A DNA stretch of 64,000 nt, from the NCBI GenBank assembly GCA_022449545.1, contig JAKUPN010000001.1, positions 309,843-373,842 on the forward strand, in the 5' to 3' direction. Shown piece after piece: positions 9,771-19,052 of this stretch. Below the pieces are notes generated by a model. That model worked only from the letters and a program-made list of their open reading frames with translations, ran no database searches and was not told the origin of the DNA. Every line of letters starts with the position of its first letter. Within the stretch, counting starts at the first letter, position 1. Source of the stretch: Alphaproteobacteria bacterium. GTDB taxonomy: Bacteria > Pseudomonadota > Alphaproteobacteria > UBA6615. The translations under genes were made by a program, and so were the position numbers.

Positions 9771-10943
9771 CTAAATAGAGTCCACACCATCACGGACTCT
9801 TAAAACCTCGGTTAAAGCTATGAACAAATGGTAAAATGAGGTTGCCGGAACAGAATGTCTTATGGGCTCTCCGTCTCTTGCTATGTGTTCTCGCCAAAGC
9901 CCTGTATCATTGATAAGATAGAGTTTAAAAAGACGATCTAGTAAAAATTCTAGTCTAGTTTCTGAGGTCTTATCCAGCTCTAATTCTAATCTGGCCGTCT
10001 GAGCCTTTATAGATTCTGTCTGGCACCATAATCTTTTATTATCATCAAGATCAATGCCTGAACGCATTACAGAATCGAAAATTAACCCCTTTGTAGGTTC
10101 TGTAGTTTGTTCGACTCCAAATTTTTCAGCAAATTGATATAACTTTTCTGCTAAAGACCGATCAGTAATACAACCCAAAGATTCGAACTGATATAGAAGC
10201 CAAACCCATTCGTAATGATGACCAGGCTCAACAATGAGCCCAGACGTTCCAGAAGCCGGTGCCCAATTGTAATCGAAAAACTCTCCTAATGTATTAGTTT
10301 TATTGTCTATGAATCGAGACGATAGCAACTCATAAATACTTACTGCTCTGTCTACAAATTCTGAATCACCAGTACTTTTAAAAAGAGCCAAAAGAGCTTC
10401 GAATAAGTGCATATGTGAATTCTGGCGCCGTGGTAAATCTTTCGATAAATTCTCGTAATATCCTCCATATTTAGCATCTTTCAAATAAAGATCTATGAAT
10501 TCTAGTGTTCTAATGGCCATCTCTATGGCTCTTTCATCACCCGTGGCGCGATAATACCAAGCAAATGAAAAAATTGCGAAAGCCTGTTCATAAAGTTCAA
10601 CCCTTGAATCCTTTATAGTACCATCGCGATCAACTGAATAAGTAAAACCTCCAGGTTCGTCTCTCCAATAGTAACTAGTTATAAATTCAAACCCATGCTT
10701 GGCTACCTCAAGAGGAGATATACCACCAGATACCGGTTTCCATCCCATTAAATATGCATGACTATAAACGTAGACCTGACGAGCCTGCACTCGAAGTCTC
10801 TTGTTTTCATCTTTTATAGGTATTCCATTAATCGACAAGCTATCAAAAAACCCGCCTGCCGTAACATCTAAGCCTGAGTTTGACCATAGTGGTAAAGCTG
10901 ATTCAAAAAGCCAGGAGGTAATTCGATGACTATTGACGCCCAT
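9771..10943 (-). CDS. AGE-family N-acylglucosamine 2-epimerase / mannose isomerase-like protein
   Basis: This 390-residue protein belongs to the (alpha/alpha)6-barrel AGE family, whose members epimerise N-acylglucosamine, isomerise mannose to fructose, or act on cellobiose and sulfosugars. Recognisable segments are RLRVQARQVYVYSHAY, GFTYSVDRDG, ELYEQAFAIFSFAW, QNSHMHLFEALLAL, EPGHHYEWVWLL and WCQTESIKAQ. They supply the conserved His/Glu/Arg pocket residues. The substrate cannot be assigned from sequence; the mannose-isomerase-like branch is my best guess. It sits between pyrF and lapA, where related genomes usually have no such gene, so it looks inserted into a conserved block, though in the same orientation. 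Confidence 0.82.
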   Translation of the reverse strand: MGVNSHRITSWLFESALPLWSNSGLDVTAGGFFDSLSINGIPIKDENKRLRVQARQVYVYSHAYLMGWKPVSGGISPLEVAKHGFEFITSYYWRDEPGGFTYSVDRDGTIKDSRVELYEQAFAIFSFAWYYRATGDERAIEMAIRTLEFIDLYLKDAKYGGYYENLSKDLPRRQNSHMHLFEALLALFKSTGDSEFVDRAVSIYELLSSRFIDNKTNTLGEFFDYNWAPASGTSGLIVEPGHHYEWVWLLYQFESLGCITDRSLAEKLYQFAEKFGVEQTTEPTKGLIFDSVMRSGIDLDDNKRLWCQTESIKAQTARLELELDKTSETRLEFLLDRLFKLYLINDTGLWREHIARDGEPIRHSVPATSFYHLFIALTEVLRVRDGVDSI

Positions 10944-11007
10944 TATAAATCCAGGAAAACGTTTAATCTATTGCACTGGAAGGCTTTATGCATTCGTGCG
11001 GCATTCT

Positions 11008-11334
11008 CTATATATGCAAATCATGCGATGTGGTTACTATCTCTTTTTTTTTGTCTAAAGTTTTATTCGATCTTGTAGACAAACTCTTCCCATTCGATAA
11101 ATGCTTTCTCCCTTCTTTATTAAGTCGTCGCTTAGAAGACCTGGACGACCAAACAATAAAAGCGCCTACGAAAAAGCCAATTAGTAACCCTAAAAAAACA
11201 ACCAAAAAAACTGGTGCACGACCAACCAAGTCAAATGGCCATAGGCTCACATCGACAAAATTACGATTGTTTATTGCAAAAACAACCAAAATCAACGCTA
11301 CCGGCAAGCTAATTAGCCAACGAATCTTTTTCAC
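11008..11334 (-). CDS. LapA-domain (DUF1049) small membrane protein
   Basis: This 108-residue inner-membrane protein resembles the N-terminal part of LapA, an LPS-assembly/LpxC-turnover factor in enterobacteria. It has two hydrophobic helices, about residues 6-24 (LISLPVALILVVFAINN) and 41-63. The NNRNFVDVSLWPF motif typical of DUF1049 lies between them. A basic, Ser/Lys-rich tail follows. In alphaproteobacteria this gene characteristically lies next to ihfB, as here. Whether it acts in LPS regulation in this organism is inference from the family. Confidence 0.85.
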   Translation of the reverse strand: MKKIRWLISLPVALILVVFAINNRNFVDVSLWPFDLVGRAPVFLVVFLGLLIGFFVGAFIVWSSRSSKRRLNKEGRKHLSNGKSLSTRSNKTLDKKKEIVTTSHDLHI

Positions 11335-11440
11335 GATCTAACCTTAGAAGTTACCAATTATTGTGCCCAATTAGACTATAAAGGAAATACCTAGAGTGTG
11401 TTTAGAAAAAGATTAATAATTCTATCTATTTTGAAATATT

Positions 11441-11722
11441 TTAAATCGCATTAAGACGCTCTCGTAGTTCTTTACCAGTTTTAAAGTAGGGTACAGCCTT
11501 TTCAGATACCCTTACGGATTCACCGGTTCTGGGATTACGCCCAATCCTAGCTCCTCTATGTTTAACAGAAAAAGCTCCAAATCCACGAAGCTCAACACGA
11601 TCCCCACGAGCTAGGGCTGCTGTAATTTCATCCAACACTGTTGCTACAATGCGTTCAACGTCGCGCTGGTAAAGGTGAGGGTTTTTTTCTGCTAATATCA
11701 AAATCAGATCGGACTTAGTCAT
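11441..11722 (-). CDS. ihfB: Integration host factor subunit beta
   Basis: This 93-residue DNA-bending protein forms the IHF heterodimer with IhfA. The start MTKSDLI, the segment [14 protein letters not shown] and the beta-arm [10 protein letters not shown] are diagnostic of the HU/IHF family. The spacing and the [13 protein letters not shown] tail favour IhfB over HU. Position is also typical: downstream of rpsA-sppA and upstream of lapA. It probably belongs to the long minus-strand aroA-cmk-rpsA-sppA-ihfB-lapA block. Confidence 0.96.
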   Translation of the reverse strand: MTKSDLILILAEKNPHLYQRDVERIVATVLDEITAALARGDRVELRGFGAFSVKHRGARIGRNPRTGESVRVSEKAVPYFKTGKELRERLNAI

Positions 11723-11815
11723 TTTACTCTCATAAACTAGGTTTTATAACACTGCGTTAAGAAATTTTTGCTGCTGTATTGTGTCCCCGCAAATAAGCAA
11801 ATTTCAAACCCCGTG

Positions 11816-12724
11816 CTACTTGTCAGGTTGCCAAACCGATAAGAGGCCGTCAAGTGCTAGAGTGTTGGGAAATAGGGATTTATCGGTGAGTCCAAAAATT
11901 AATTTAGATAGATTCCAACTTTTTCTTTCTGTGCTAATATCAATGATGGGTAAAGTTTTTGGAATCCCTTTTTCTTCGTCAAGCCATTCTCGTGCAGTTG
12001 ATATATTGCCTATTGAGTCTACCAAACCATTGTCTAAAGCCTGTCTACCTGTAAAAACACGGCCATCAGCCAACTCCAAAACTTTAGCTCTATCCATTTG
12101 GCGCCTTTCACTAACCAAGTCAATAAAATAACGAAATAAATCTTTAACTAATATTTGAGTAGCCTCGCGACCTGTGTCTGTTAATGGCTCTAAAGGTGAA
12201 GGAACAGCTTTTAATGGTCCAGATTTTAAGCTTTCTGGTACTATTCCGATTTTATTAAGCATATTAGTAAGATCTATAGTCTGGAAAACGACACCAATAG
12301 AGCCAGTTATTGTGCTCTCGCGAGCAAACAGTTTATCACCAGCAATAGCACCCATATAAGCGGCTGAAGTTGCAACTGTTCCCATTATCGATACCACCGG
12401 CTTTTTTTCTCCCACAGATATTAAAGATCTGTAGAGATCCTCACCTCCAACTACAGTGCCTCCTGGGCTATTAATTGTAACAATCAAAGCACGAACAGAA
12501 TTATCTCTTTTTATATCTGCAAGAAGAACATCTCTTTTAGGATCCTCAACTATAATTCCATTAATTTGGATCTTAGCCACTTTATATTTAGTAAAAATTT
12601 GATCAGTAGCCTCCAAGTAGAAGAAAACCAGAAATACAACCACTAAAACAGACAACGCCTGCCACAACCTCAATCTTCGCTTTAAGATGCGTCGATCAAT
12701 CAATAAATTGGGGTCAAGTGTCAT
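11816..12724 (-). CDS. sppA: Signal peptide peptidase SppA (S49 family, short form)
   Basis: SppA is a membrane-anchored Ser/Lys protease that degrades cleaved signal peptides. The protein has 302 residues, the short single-domain form. One N-terminal transmembrane helix (about 21-41, LWQALSVLVVVFLVFFYLEA) anchors it. The nucleophile Ser is in MGTVATSAAYMGA and the general-base Lys in ESLKSGPLKAVPSP. The GSIGV loop and INSPGGTVVGGEDLY are conserved. It lies between rpsA and ihfB, its usual place in this class. Confidence 0.94.
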   Translation of the reverse strand: MTLDPNLLIDRRILKRRLRLWQALSVLVVVFLVFFYLEATDQIFTKYKVAKIQINGIIVEDPKRDVLLADIKRDNSVRALIVTINSPGGTVVGGEDLYRSLISVGEKKPVVSIMGTVATSAAYMGAIAGDKLFARESTITGSIGVVFQTIDLTNMLNKIGIVPESLKSGPLKAVPSPLEPLTDTGREATQILVKDLFRYFIDLVSERRQMDRAKVLELADGRVFTGRQALDNGLVDSIGNISTAREWLDEEKGIPKTLPIIDISTERKSWNLSKLIFGLTDKSLFPNTLALDGLLSVWQPDK

Positions 12725-12810
12725 TCAGTTTTTTTTACTAATAAATTATAAAAGTGATATAAATTACGTCTTATTTACTTTTTGTATTTGAAAATTAAGG
12801 TTATTCATCC

Positions 12811-14613
12811 TTATTTTTCATCACTACCACTCTGTGTTTCAGAGCCTATCGTTTTTTCAGAGCCATTATCCCCATTTTCGTCTAGAGACTCATTGCTTTC
12901 AGCTGATTGTTGTTCCCTTTCCCTAAGAGCTGCGCCAAGAATATCCCCAAGAGAAGCGCCACTATCAGATGATCCATATTGCTGCATAGCTTCCTTTTCT
13001 TCATCCATTTCCTTAGCCTTGATTGAAAGGGATATCCGTCTATTTACAGCGTCAAAAGTAATGACTTTCGCATCTACCTTCTCTCCAACAGCGAACCGAT
13101 CAGGGCGCTGTTCAGAGCGATCTCGAGACAAATCTGCTCTTCTTATGAATGTTGTAAGTCCACCACTGGTTGTTACTTCGATGCCTCCGTCATTTACCTC
13201 AGAAACAGTGCAAGTAAGAACTTCATCTTTTTTAACACTATTAGTTGCAGAGGAGAATGGATCTTCTTTTAGTTGTTTAATGCCAAGAGATATGCGTTCT
13301 TTTTCGACGTCTACATCTAGTACTTTAACTTTTATGTTGTCACCCTTGGTGAAGCCCTCTAGAGCTTGTTCACCTTCCCTATCCCAAGAAATGTCGCTAA
13401 GATGCACCATTCCATCTATGTCTCCTGGCAATCCGACAAATAATCCAAACTCTGTTATATTACGGATCTCGCCTTCAACTTCATTGCCCTTCATAAATTT
13501 ACTTGCAAAACTATCCCACGGATTATCCATGGTTTGTTTTAGCCCAAGGCTTATGCGTCTTTTGCTGGAGTCTAAATCCAGTACAACAACTTCAACTTCT
13601 TGTGATGTCGAAACAATTTTTCCAGGATGTACATTTTTCTTAGTCCAGCTCATTTCAGAAACATGCACCAATCCCTCAATGCCAGCCTCCAGCTCAACAA
13701 ATGCCCCGTAATCAGTAATATTAGTAACACGTCCCGTAAACTTGCTTCCGAGGGGGTAATTTGTTCCAACTGAATTCCATGGATCCTCCTCAAGCTGTTT
13801 CATTCCTAAACTTATTCTTTGTGTCTCAGAATTAAAACGTATCACCTGAACCTGAACAGATTGACCCACCTGAAGTGCCTCAGAAGGATGATTAATACGC
13901 CTCCATGAAATATCTGTTACATGTAACAAACCATCTACACCACCTAAGTCTACAAATGCACCATAATCAGTAATGTTTTTAATTACACCTTGAAGTATCT
14001 GACCTTCTTCTAGATTAGCAACAAGCTCCGTTCTCTCAGCCGCACGAGTTTCTTCTAAAACAGCCCGTCGAGAAACCACAATATTTCCTCTTGCCCTATC
14101 CATTTTCAAAATCATAAATGGTTGAGCAGTACCCATTAATGGGTTTACATCACGAACAGGCCTGATATCGACTTGACTTCCGGGCAAAAATGCAACAGCA
14201 CCTGATAGATCTACGGTAAAACCGCCTTTAACACGGCCGAAAATCGAACCATCAACACGCTCTCCATTTTCGAAAGCTTTTTCGAGTATCTCCCAAGACT
14301 CTTCTCTACGAGCCTTTTCTCTACTAAGAACGGCTTCGCCATTAGAATCTTCAAACCTTTCGACAAAAACCTCTACTTTGTCACCAACATTTATTTCTGC
14401 TGTCTGACCGGGACTAGTAAATTCTTTTAGGGAAACTCTTCCCTCTGACTTTAAGCCCACATCGATAAGTGCTGAATCGTTTTCGATAGCTATAACGGTG
14501 CCACTAACTACGGTACGCTCTAAGGTGCCGCTCTCTCCCATACTTTCATCTAGCATTGCGCCAAAATCTTCTATTACTGGCATGCTATCGGTTGAAGCTA
14601 CAGTTTCATTCAT
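12811..14613 (-). CDS. rpsA: 30S ribosomal protein S1
   Basis: This 600-residue translation-initiation protein captures mRNA on the 30S subunit. I count six S1 (OB-fold) repeats. The later ones are very clear: ITDYGAFVDLGGVDGLLHV, ITDYGAFVELEAGIEGLVHV and ITEFGLFVGLPGDIDGMVHL, each ending in an RISLG(M/L/I)KQ signature. Repeats 1-2 are divergent ribosome-binding domains. The acidic Ser/Glu-rich tail after about residue 555 is typical of alphaproteobacterial S1. A long antisense open frame inside this gene is a codon-bias shadow. cmk lies 138 nt upstream; its region contains a possible TTGACT -35 but no good -10. Confidence 0.97.
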   Translation of the reverse strand: MNETVASTDSMPVIEDFGAMLDESMGESGTLERTVVSGTVIAIENDSALIDVGLKSEGRVSLKEFTSPGQTAEINVGDKVEVFVERFEDSNGEAVLSREKARREESWEILEKAFENGERVDGSIFGRVKGGFTVDLSGAVAFLPGSQVDIRPVRDVNPLMGTAQPFMILKMDRARGNIVVSRRAVLEETRAAERTELVANLEEGQILQGVIKNITDYGAFVDLGGVDGLLHVTDISWRRINHPSEALQVGQSVQVQVIRFNSETQRISLGMKQLEEDPWNSVGTNYPLGSKFTGRVTNITDYGAFVELEAGIEGLVHVSEMSWTKKNVHPGKIVSTSQEVEVVVLDLDSSKRRISLGLKQTMDNPWDSFASKFMKGNEVEGEIRNITEFGLFVGLPGDIDGMVHLSDISWDREGEQALEGFTKGDNIKVKVLDVDVEKERISLGIKQLKEDPFSSATNSVKKDEVLTCTVSEVNDGGIEVTTSGGLTTFIRRADLSRDRSEQRPDRFAVGEKVDAKVITFDAVNRRISLSIKAKEMDEEKEAMQQYGSSDSGASLGDILGAALREREQQSAESNESLDENGDNGSEKTIGSETQSGSDEK

Positions 14614-14751
14614 TTGTATTTAGATCCTTCAATTCAATACTTAACATTTTTAGCCCTTAGGCAAAAGTTTTAGTCAAATTACGCCGCCTGCCTAGCTTAT
14701 CCAGACATACTAACGACAAAAAATCAAATAACCAAAAAAAGACTAATTAGG

Positions 14752-15378
14752 CTATTTAGTGTTGATGTAACTCAACGCGTCTGTAAAAACCTCGTTTGGC
14801 GTCTTATCAGAGGTGTCAACTACCAAAGCATCCACAACTTTGAGCGGAGATACTTTTCTCGTTCGATCTCTCTCATCTCTCTGTTCAATATCGGCCAGAA
14901 CGGACGCATATGTACCCTTCAAACCATTTTCCTGCAACTGTTTATAGCGCCTTAACGCCCGAACCTCCTGACTGGCTGTTACAAAAAATTTGTAATCAGC
15001 TCCCGGACAAACAACACTGCCTATGTCTCTACCATCTAGAACGGCGCCTAATTTACCCTTAGGAGGGTAATTAGCAAATTCTCTTTGAAAGCCAAGTAAC
15101 TCTTTTCTAACCTCAGGAAATGAGGCAACTATCGAAGCATACTCTGCCACTTTTTCCGTATATAATTCAATATCTTGTATGCTTTTTAGATCCACTTTTT
15201 TGACAGCATTAACTGCTACTTTCAAATCTTTTGGATCTTTTCTGTCCTTTAAAATCGTAGATCCTAGGGCCCTATATAACCGGCCAGTATCAAGACAAGC
15301 CAAATTAAAATGAGTTGCTAATTTTTTAGCCAAAGTACCTTTACCTGAGGCAGCTGGACCGTCAATAGCTATAATCAT
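14752..15378 (-). CDS. cmk: Cytidylate kinase
   Basis: Cmk phosphorylates CMP/dCMP using ATP. The 208-residue protein begins with the P-loop IAIDGPAASGKGTLA and has DTGRLYRALG, LDGRDIGSVVCPGADYKFFV (NMP/sugar-specificity region) and the lid segment IEQRDERDRTRKVSPL. Length and motifs are those of the bacterial family. It starts 12 nt after aroA, giving the conserved aroA-cmk-rpsA order. Confidence 0.96.
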   Translation of the reverse strand: MIIAIDGPAASGKGTLAKKLATHFNLACLDTGRLYRALGSTILKDRKDPKDLKVAVNAVKKVDLKSIQDIELYTEKVAEYASIVASFPEVRKELLGFQREFANYPPKGKLGAVLDGRDIGSVVCPGADYKFFVTASQEVRALRRYKQLQENGLKGTYASVLADIEQRDERDRTRKVSPLKVVDALVVDTSDKTPNEVFTDALSYINTK

Positions 15379-15390
15379 AAATATCCCAAA

Positions 15391-16737
15391 TCATGCATCA
15401 GTAATAATATTAGCGCCAATTGATCTCATAAGTCCGACAAAATTGGGGAAACTAGTTTCTATCGTTCGTCCATCATCAATTGAAATAGGCTGCTCGCTAA
15501 CTAGACCAAGAACTAAAAAGCTCATTGCGATTCGATGATCTAGAGATGAAAAGATTCTACTTCCCCCCTCTGGAGGCACATGATCTCCATATATGATCAG
15601 CTCTTCTTCGCTTTCTTCAACCTTTACCCCGCTATTCTTTAGGCCTTCTGCTATAGCTGAAAGCCGATCGCTTTCTTTATGACGAAGCTCTCCTATACCA
15701 TTAAATACTGTTTTACCCTTTGCGCATGCCGCTGCCATAGCCAGCACCGGAAACTCATCAATCATTAAAGGAGCTCTGTCAGCGGGAACCTCTATACAGT
15801 TTAAACGACTAGATTTTACTATTAAATCTGCAATAGGCTCTCCTGACTCAGTTCGCTTGTTTATCCATCTGATAGAGGCTCCCATCTCAGACAATGTTGT
15901 GTAAAAACCCATTCGTGTGGGATTAATACATACCCTAGGCATTATAACCTCAGAGTCTGGGACTAATGTAGCTGCTACAGTTGGAAAGGCAGCAGAACTT
16001 GGATCAGATGGTACTAATATCGGAGATGGCTTTAACTCCGGTTGACCCCTAACTTTTATTAGGCGCCCGTTTTTTTTATCTTCTAGCTGTATATCAGCTC
16101 CAAAATACTTAAGCATTCGCTCTGTATGATCCCTGGTTATTGTTGGTTCAATAATACTAGTTTCACCAGGCGCATGAAGTCCCGCTAACAAAATCGCCGA
16201 TTTTACTTGAGCCGATGCTACAGGTAAATCGTAATTTAGAGGCATTAAATTGTCGCTGCCAATTATCGTAAGTGGCAGTTTCTCGTTATTAGAATGGAAC
16301 GTTGCCCCCATTTGTCTGAGGGGATTAATCACTCGATCCATAGGACGCGTGATTAAAGAACTATCGCCCGTTAAAATGCTTTGAAAGCCATAGCCAGCTA
16401 ATATACCAGTAAGCAATCTTGCAGAGGTTCCTGAATTACCTAAATCAATTACTCCTTCGGAGTTAGACAATCCACCTATTCCAACCCCATTTACTTTCCA
16501 CTTTGCATTACTTCCTCTGACAATAATAACACCAAGGTCTCGTAAAGCATCAGCAGTTCGAAATACATCCTCTCCCTCAAGCAAACCCGATATTTCGGTT
16601 TCTCCTATAGATAAAGAAGCTAATATAAGCGCTCTATGAGAAATAGATTTATCTCCAGGAATAATTAAACTCCCAGTGAGCGACCCCCCTTGACGGGAAA
16701 TAATCTTATTTTTATCAATATGGTTTAATTCATTCAT
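15391..16737 (-). CDS. aroA: 3-phosphoshikimate 1-carboxyvinyltransferase (EPSP synthase), class II-like
   Basis: AroA makes EPSP from shikimate-3-phosphate and PEP. The 448-residue protein has IPGDKSISHRALIL, LGNSGTSARLLTG, SAQVKSAILLAG, ITRDHTERMLKYFGA, NPTRMG and a C-terminal SLDHRIAMSF. The combination GDKS, SAQxK, RDHTE and NxTR matches the motif set used to define class II (CP4-like, glyphosate-tolerant) enzymes, not the E. coli class I enzyme. Tolerance itself is inference. It heads the aroA-cmk-rpsA run and diverges from the TIGR02300 gene across about 160 nt. Confidence 0.95.
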   Translation of the reverse strand: MNELNHIDKNKIISRQGGSLTGSLIIPGDKSISHRALILASLSIGETEISGLLEGEDVFRTADALRDLGVIIVRGSNAKWKVNGVGIGGLSNSEGVIDLGNSGTSARLLTGILAGYGFQSILTGDSSLITRPMDRVINPLRQMGATFHSNNEKLPLTIIGSDNLMPLNYDLPVASAQVKSAILLAGLHAPGETSIIEPTITRDHTERMLKYFGADIQLEDKKNGRLIKVRGQPELKPSPILVPSDPSSAAFPTVAATLVPDSEVIMPRVCINPTRMGFYTTLSEMGASIRWINKRTESGEPIADLIVKSSRLNCIEVPADRAPLMIDEFPVLAMAAACAKGKTVFNGIGELRHKESDRLSAIAEGLKNSGVKVEESEEELIIYGDHVPPEGGSRIFSSLDHRIAMSFLVLGLVSEQPISIDDGRTIETSFPNFVGLMRSIGANIITDA

Positions 16738-16897
16738 AAGCTATCTCTTAATAGATGCTCCCATAGCATAAAAGACCTTGATCATCTACTCGGGATAGTA
16801 AAAGAGTAATAGTAAAGTAGATTTTTTGTGATTTCGTTTTGACAGAAAGCCAAGATCATGGCAAATGGCAATTATTAGAACCTATGGAGGAAAATCA

Positions 16898-17257
16898 GTG
16901 GCTAAAACTGAATGGGGCGTAAAACGCACATGTCTTGCATGTTCGACCCGCTTTTACGACATGCGCAAGGATCCGATTATTTGTCCTAATTGCGGAGCAA
17001 AATTTGATATTGAAACTATATTCCGACCGAAACGTACCCGAGCTTCTGCAGATGAGCAAGCTCCGAAACCTGCGATTCAAGAAAGCGAATCCAGCGAAGA
17101 TATAGAAAAACAATTAGCTGCTCTTGCCGATGAAAGTATTGAGGAGACAGAGGACGCAGATGATGACGACACCACAATTGAGATAGAAGACGATGAAGAA
17201 GATGAAGCTGCAGAAGTAGCTATCGTACCTAAAGACTTTAAAAATGAAGAAACTTAA
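16898..17257 (+). CDS. TIGR02300 family zinc-ribbon protein with acidic tail
   Basis: This is a conserved alphaproteobacterial protein of unknown function, 119 residues with my start. I chose GTG at 16898 because GGAGG (16886-16890) sits 7 nt upstream and the resulting start (VAKTEWGVKRTC) matches the family. The upstream ATG at 16865 would add 11 unrelated residues. The N-terminal half has two CxxC knuckles (CLACSTRFYDMRKDP and ICPNCGAKF), a treble-clef or ribbon-like metal site. The C-terminal half is almost pure Asp/Glu, probably disordered. It stands alone between aroA (divergent) and tRNA-Ala. Confidence 0.9.
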   Translation: MAKTEWGVKRTCLACSTRFYDMRKDPIICPNCGAKFDIETIFRPKRTRASADEQAPKPAIQESESSEDIEKQLAALADESIEETEDADDDDTTIEIEDDEEDEAAEVAIVPKDFKNEET

Positions 17258-17328
17258 TTGTTTTTGAATACAAATTATCACTTGCCTTCGATGTTTTCTT
17301 AGCTATCGTCAGAATCTACATAATTTAT

Positions 17329-17404
<76 letters not shown>

Positions 17405-17472
17405 ATTTCTAGTGTCCTTACATTACAGTTTTGTTCAATTTATTTTTCTTTATTCAGTAACAATCAAGTTAA

Positions 17473-18795
17473 ATGAAAGAATATATAAATTTAAATCTTT
17501 TTATACAATCTAGGGGACATCATGAAGCCGCTTGGAATCATCCTGATGCCTCAACAAAATCTCTAACTGACATTACATATTATCAAGAACTAGCCAAAAA
17601 GGCTGAATTAGCACTTTTTGATTCTATATTTTTTGCCGACTCGTTAGCAATAACCCAAGATGAAGCATGCTCAGGTAGGATATGGCTTGAGCCAATTACA
17701 CTTCTTTCTGCAATAGCTGTAGTAACAGAAAAGATTGGTCTTATAGCCACAGGATCTAGCACTTACTCAGAGCCCTACAACCTAGCTAGGCAATTCGCTT
17801 CAATCGACCATATCAGTGAGGGTCGAGCTGCATGGAACATTGTTACATCTTGGAGAGGACCTGTTGCTCGAAACTTTGGAAATTCTGGTCAAAGCTCTCA
17901 TGCGGATAGATATATATTAGCTGAAGAGTATATACAGGTGGTCAAAGATTTATGGGATAGCTGGGCTGACGAAGCAGTAGTAGATGACCGGGAAAATGGA
18001 AAATATGCAAAAGCTGAACTAATACGCCCAATCAACTTTAATGGGGAGCACTATAAAGTTGAAGGGCCTCTAAATTTACCAAGATGTCCTCAGGGAAGAC
18101 CTGTTCTGGTGCAAGCCGGATCGTCTGATGCCGGTCGAAGTTTCGCAGCGAAGCATGCCGAAGCGGTATTCACAGCACACCTAGACAAAGAAAAAGCAAA
18201 AAGTTTTTACAAAGATATAAAAGAGCGTGCTTCCAGATTTGGTCGTAAACAAGATCAAGTATTGATTTTGCCCGGACTTAGTCCGGTAATAGCTCAAACA
18301 GAAAAAAAAGCAAAAGAAGCTCAGGAATATCTAAACAGACAAACGGATCCAGAAATTGGACGAAGAACATTATCAGGTCGTTTTGGCGGAGAAGACTTTT
18401 CACACTTGCCACTAGATAAAATATTAAAAGCTAAGGATTTCCCAGACCCAACAAAAGTCGAAACTATGCGTAGTCGGGCACAGCTTATAGTGGACTTAGT
18501 CGAAAGAGAAGAAATCACCCTTCGACAACTTTTAGCTCGCTTTGCAGGGGCTCGTGGTCACTATACTTTAGCCGGCACTCCCGAACAAATTGCTGATTTT
18601 ATAGAAAACTGGCATGCGGATTCCGCAGCGGATGGGTTTAATATAATGCCGCCTGTTCTTCCGAGTATGCTCGACACTTTCATAGAGCAGGTTATTCCAA
18701 TACTTCAATCACGAGGGCTTTTTCGTAAGCAGTATCAAGGCTCAACACTACGAGATCACTATGATCTAGAGAGACCAAAAGGACGATTTTGGTAG
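17473..18795 (+). CDS. LLM-class FMN-dependent monooxygenase (NtaA/SnaA/DszA-like)
   Basis: This 440-residue member of the bacterial luciferase-like family uses FMNH2 supplied by a separate reductase to oxygenate a substrate. Family relatives attack nitrilotriacetate, dibenzothiophene sulfone, dimethyl sulfide and similar compounds. Signature segments are RGHHEAAWNHPDA, SIFFADSLA, TGSSTYSEPYNLARQFASID, GRAAWNIVTSW, NGEHYKVEGPLNLPRCPQGRPVLVQAGSS (split here as two adjoining motifs) and ARGHYTLAGTPEQIADFI. No flavin reductase lies beside it. The substrate is unknown; the neighbouring cupins, dioxygenase and reductases suggest a catabolic role. Confidence 0.9.
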   Translation: MKEYINLNLFIQSRGHHEAAWNHPDASTKSLTDITYYQELAKKAELALFDSIFFADSLAITQDEACSGRIWLEPITLLSAIAVVTEKIGLIATGSSTYSEPYNLARQFASIDHISEGRAAWNIVTSWRGPVARNFGNSGQSSHADRYILAEEYIQVVKDLWDSWADEAVVDDRENGKYAKAELIRPINFNGEHYKVEGPLNLPRCPQGRPVLVQAGSSDAGRSFAAKHAEAVFTAHLDKEKAKSFYKDIKERASRFGRKQDQVLILPGLSPVIAQTEKKAKEAQEYLNRQTDPEIGRRTLSGRFGGEDFSHLPLDKILKAKDFPDPTKVETMRSRAQLIVDLVEREEITLRQLLARFAGARGHYTLAGTPEQIADFIENWHADSAADGFNIMPPVLPSMLDTFIEQVIPILQSRGLFRKQYQGSTLRDHYDLERPKGRFW

Positions 18796-19052
18796 TAGAC
18801 TAGAAATAGAATCCTAGCGATGTATATGTAAATACTGTTTTTAGATATACAATTCTATACGCAGGCACTAACGCATCCAATATGGTTATAATACTGAATA
18901 AAACAAATGCATTTTTTAATGGGTCTTTACTAATAAAAATTGCCCACTATTAATAAAAAAGGCTGACTAGAAGAAGTTTGTGGATTGGCAAAAAGATAAT
19001 TTTCTGCCAAAAGTTAACAATAATTAAACTATTCATATCGGGAAAACAAAAA

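Noticed and set aside
12782..13711. 309-residue open frame on the plus strand inside rpsA
   Set aside because: It is antisense to a well-supported S1 gene. Its Ser-rich, low-complexity sequence is what the reverse of the S1 repeats produces, with no SD or known domain.
14672..14677. TTGACT as the -35 of an rpsA promoter
   Set aside because: No acceptable -10 lies 16-18 nt downstream on the minus strand.
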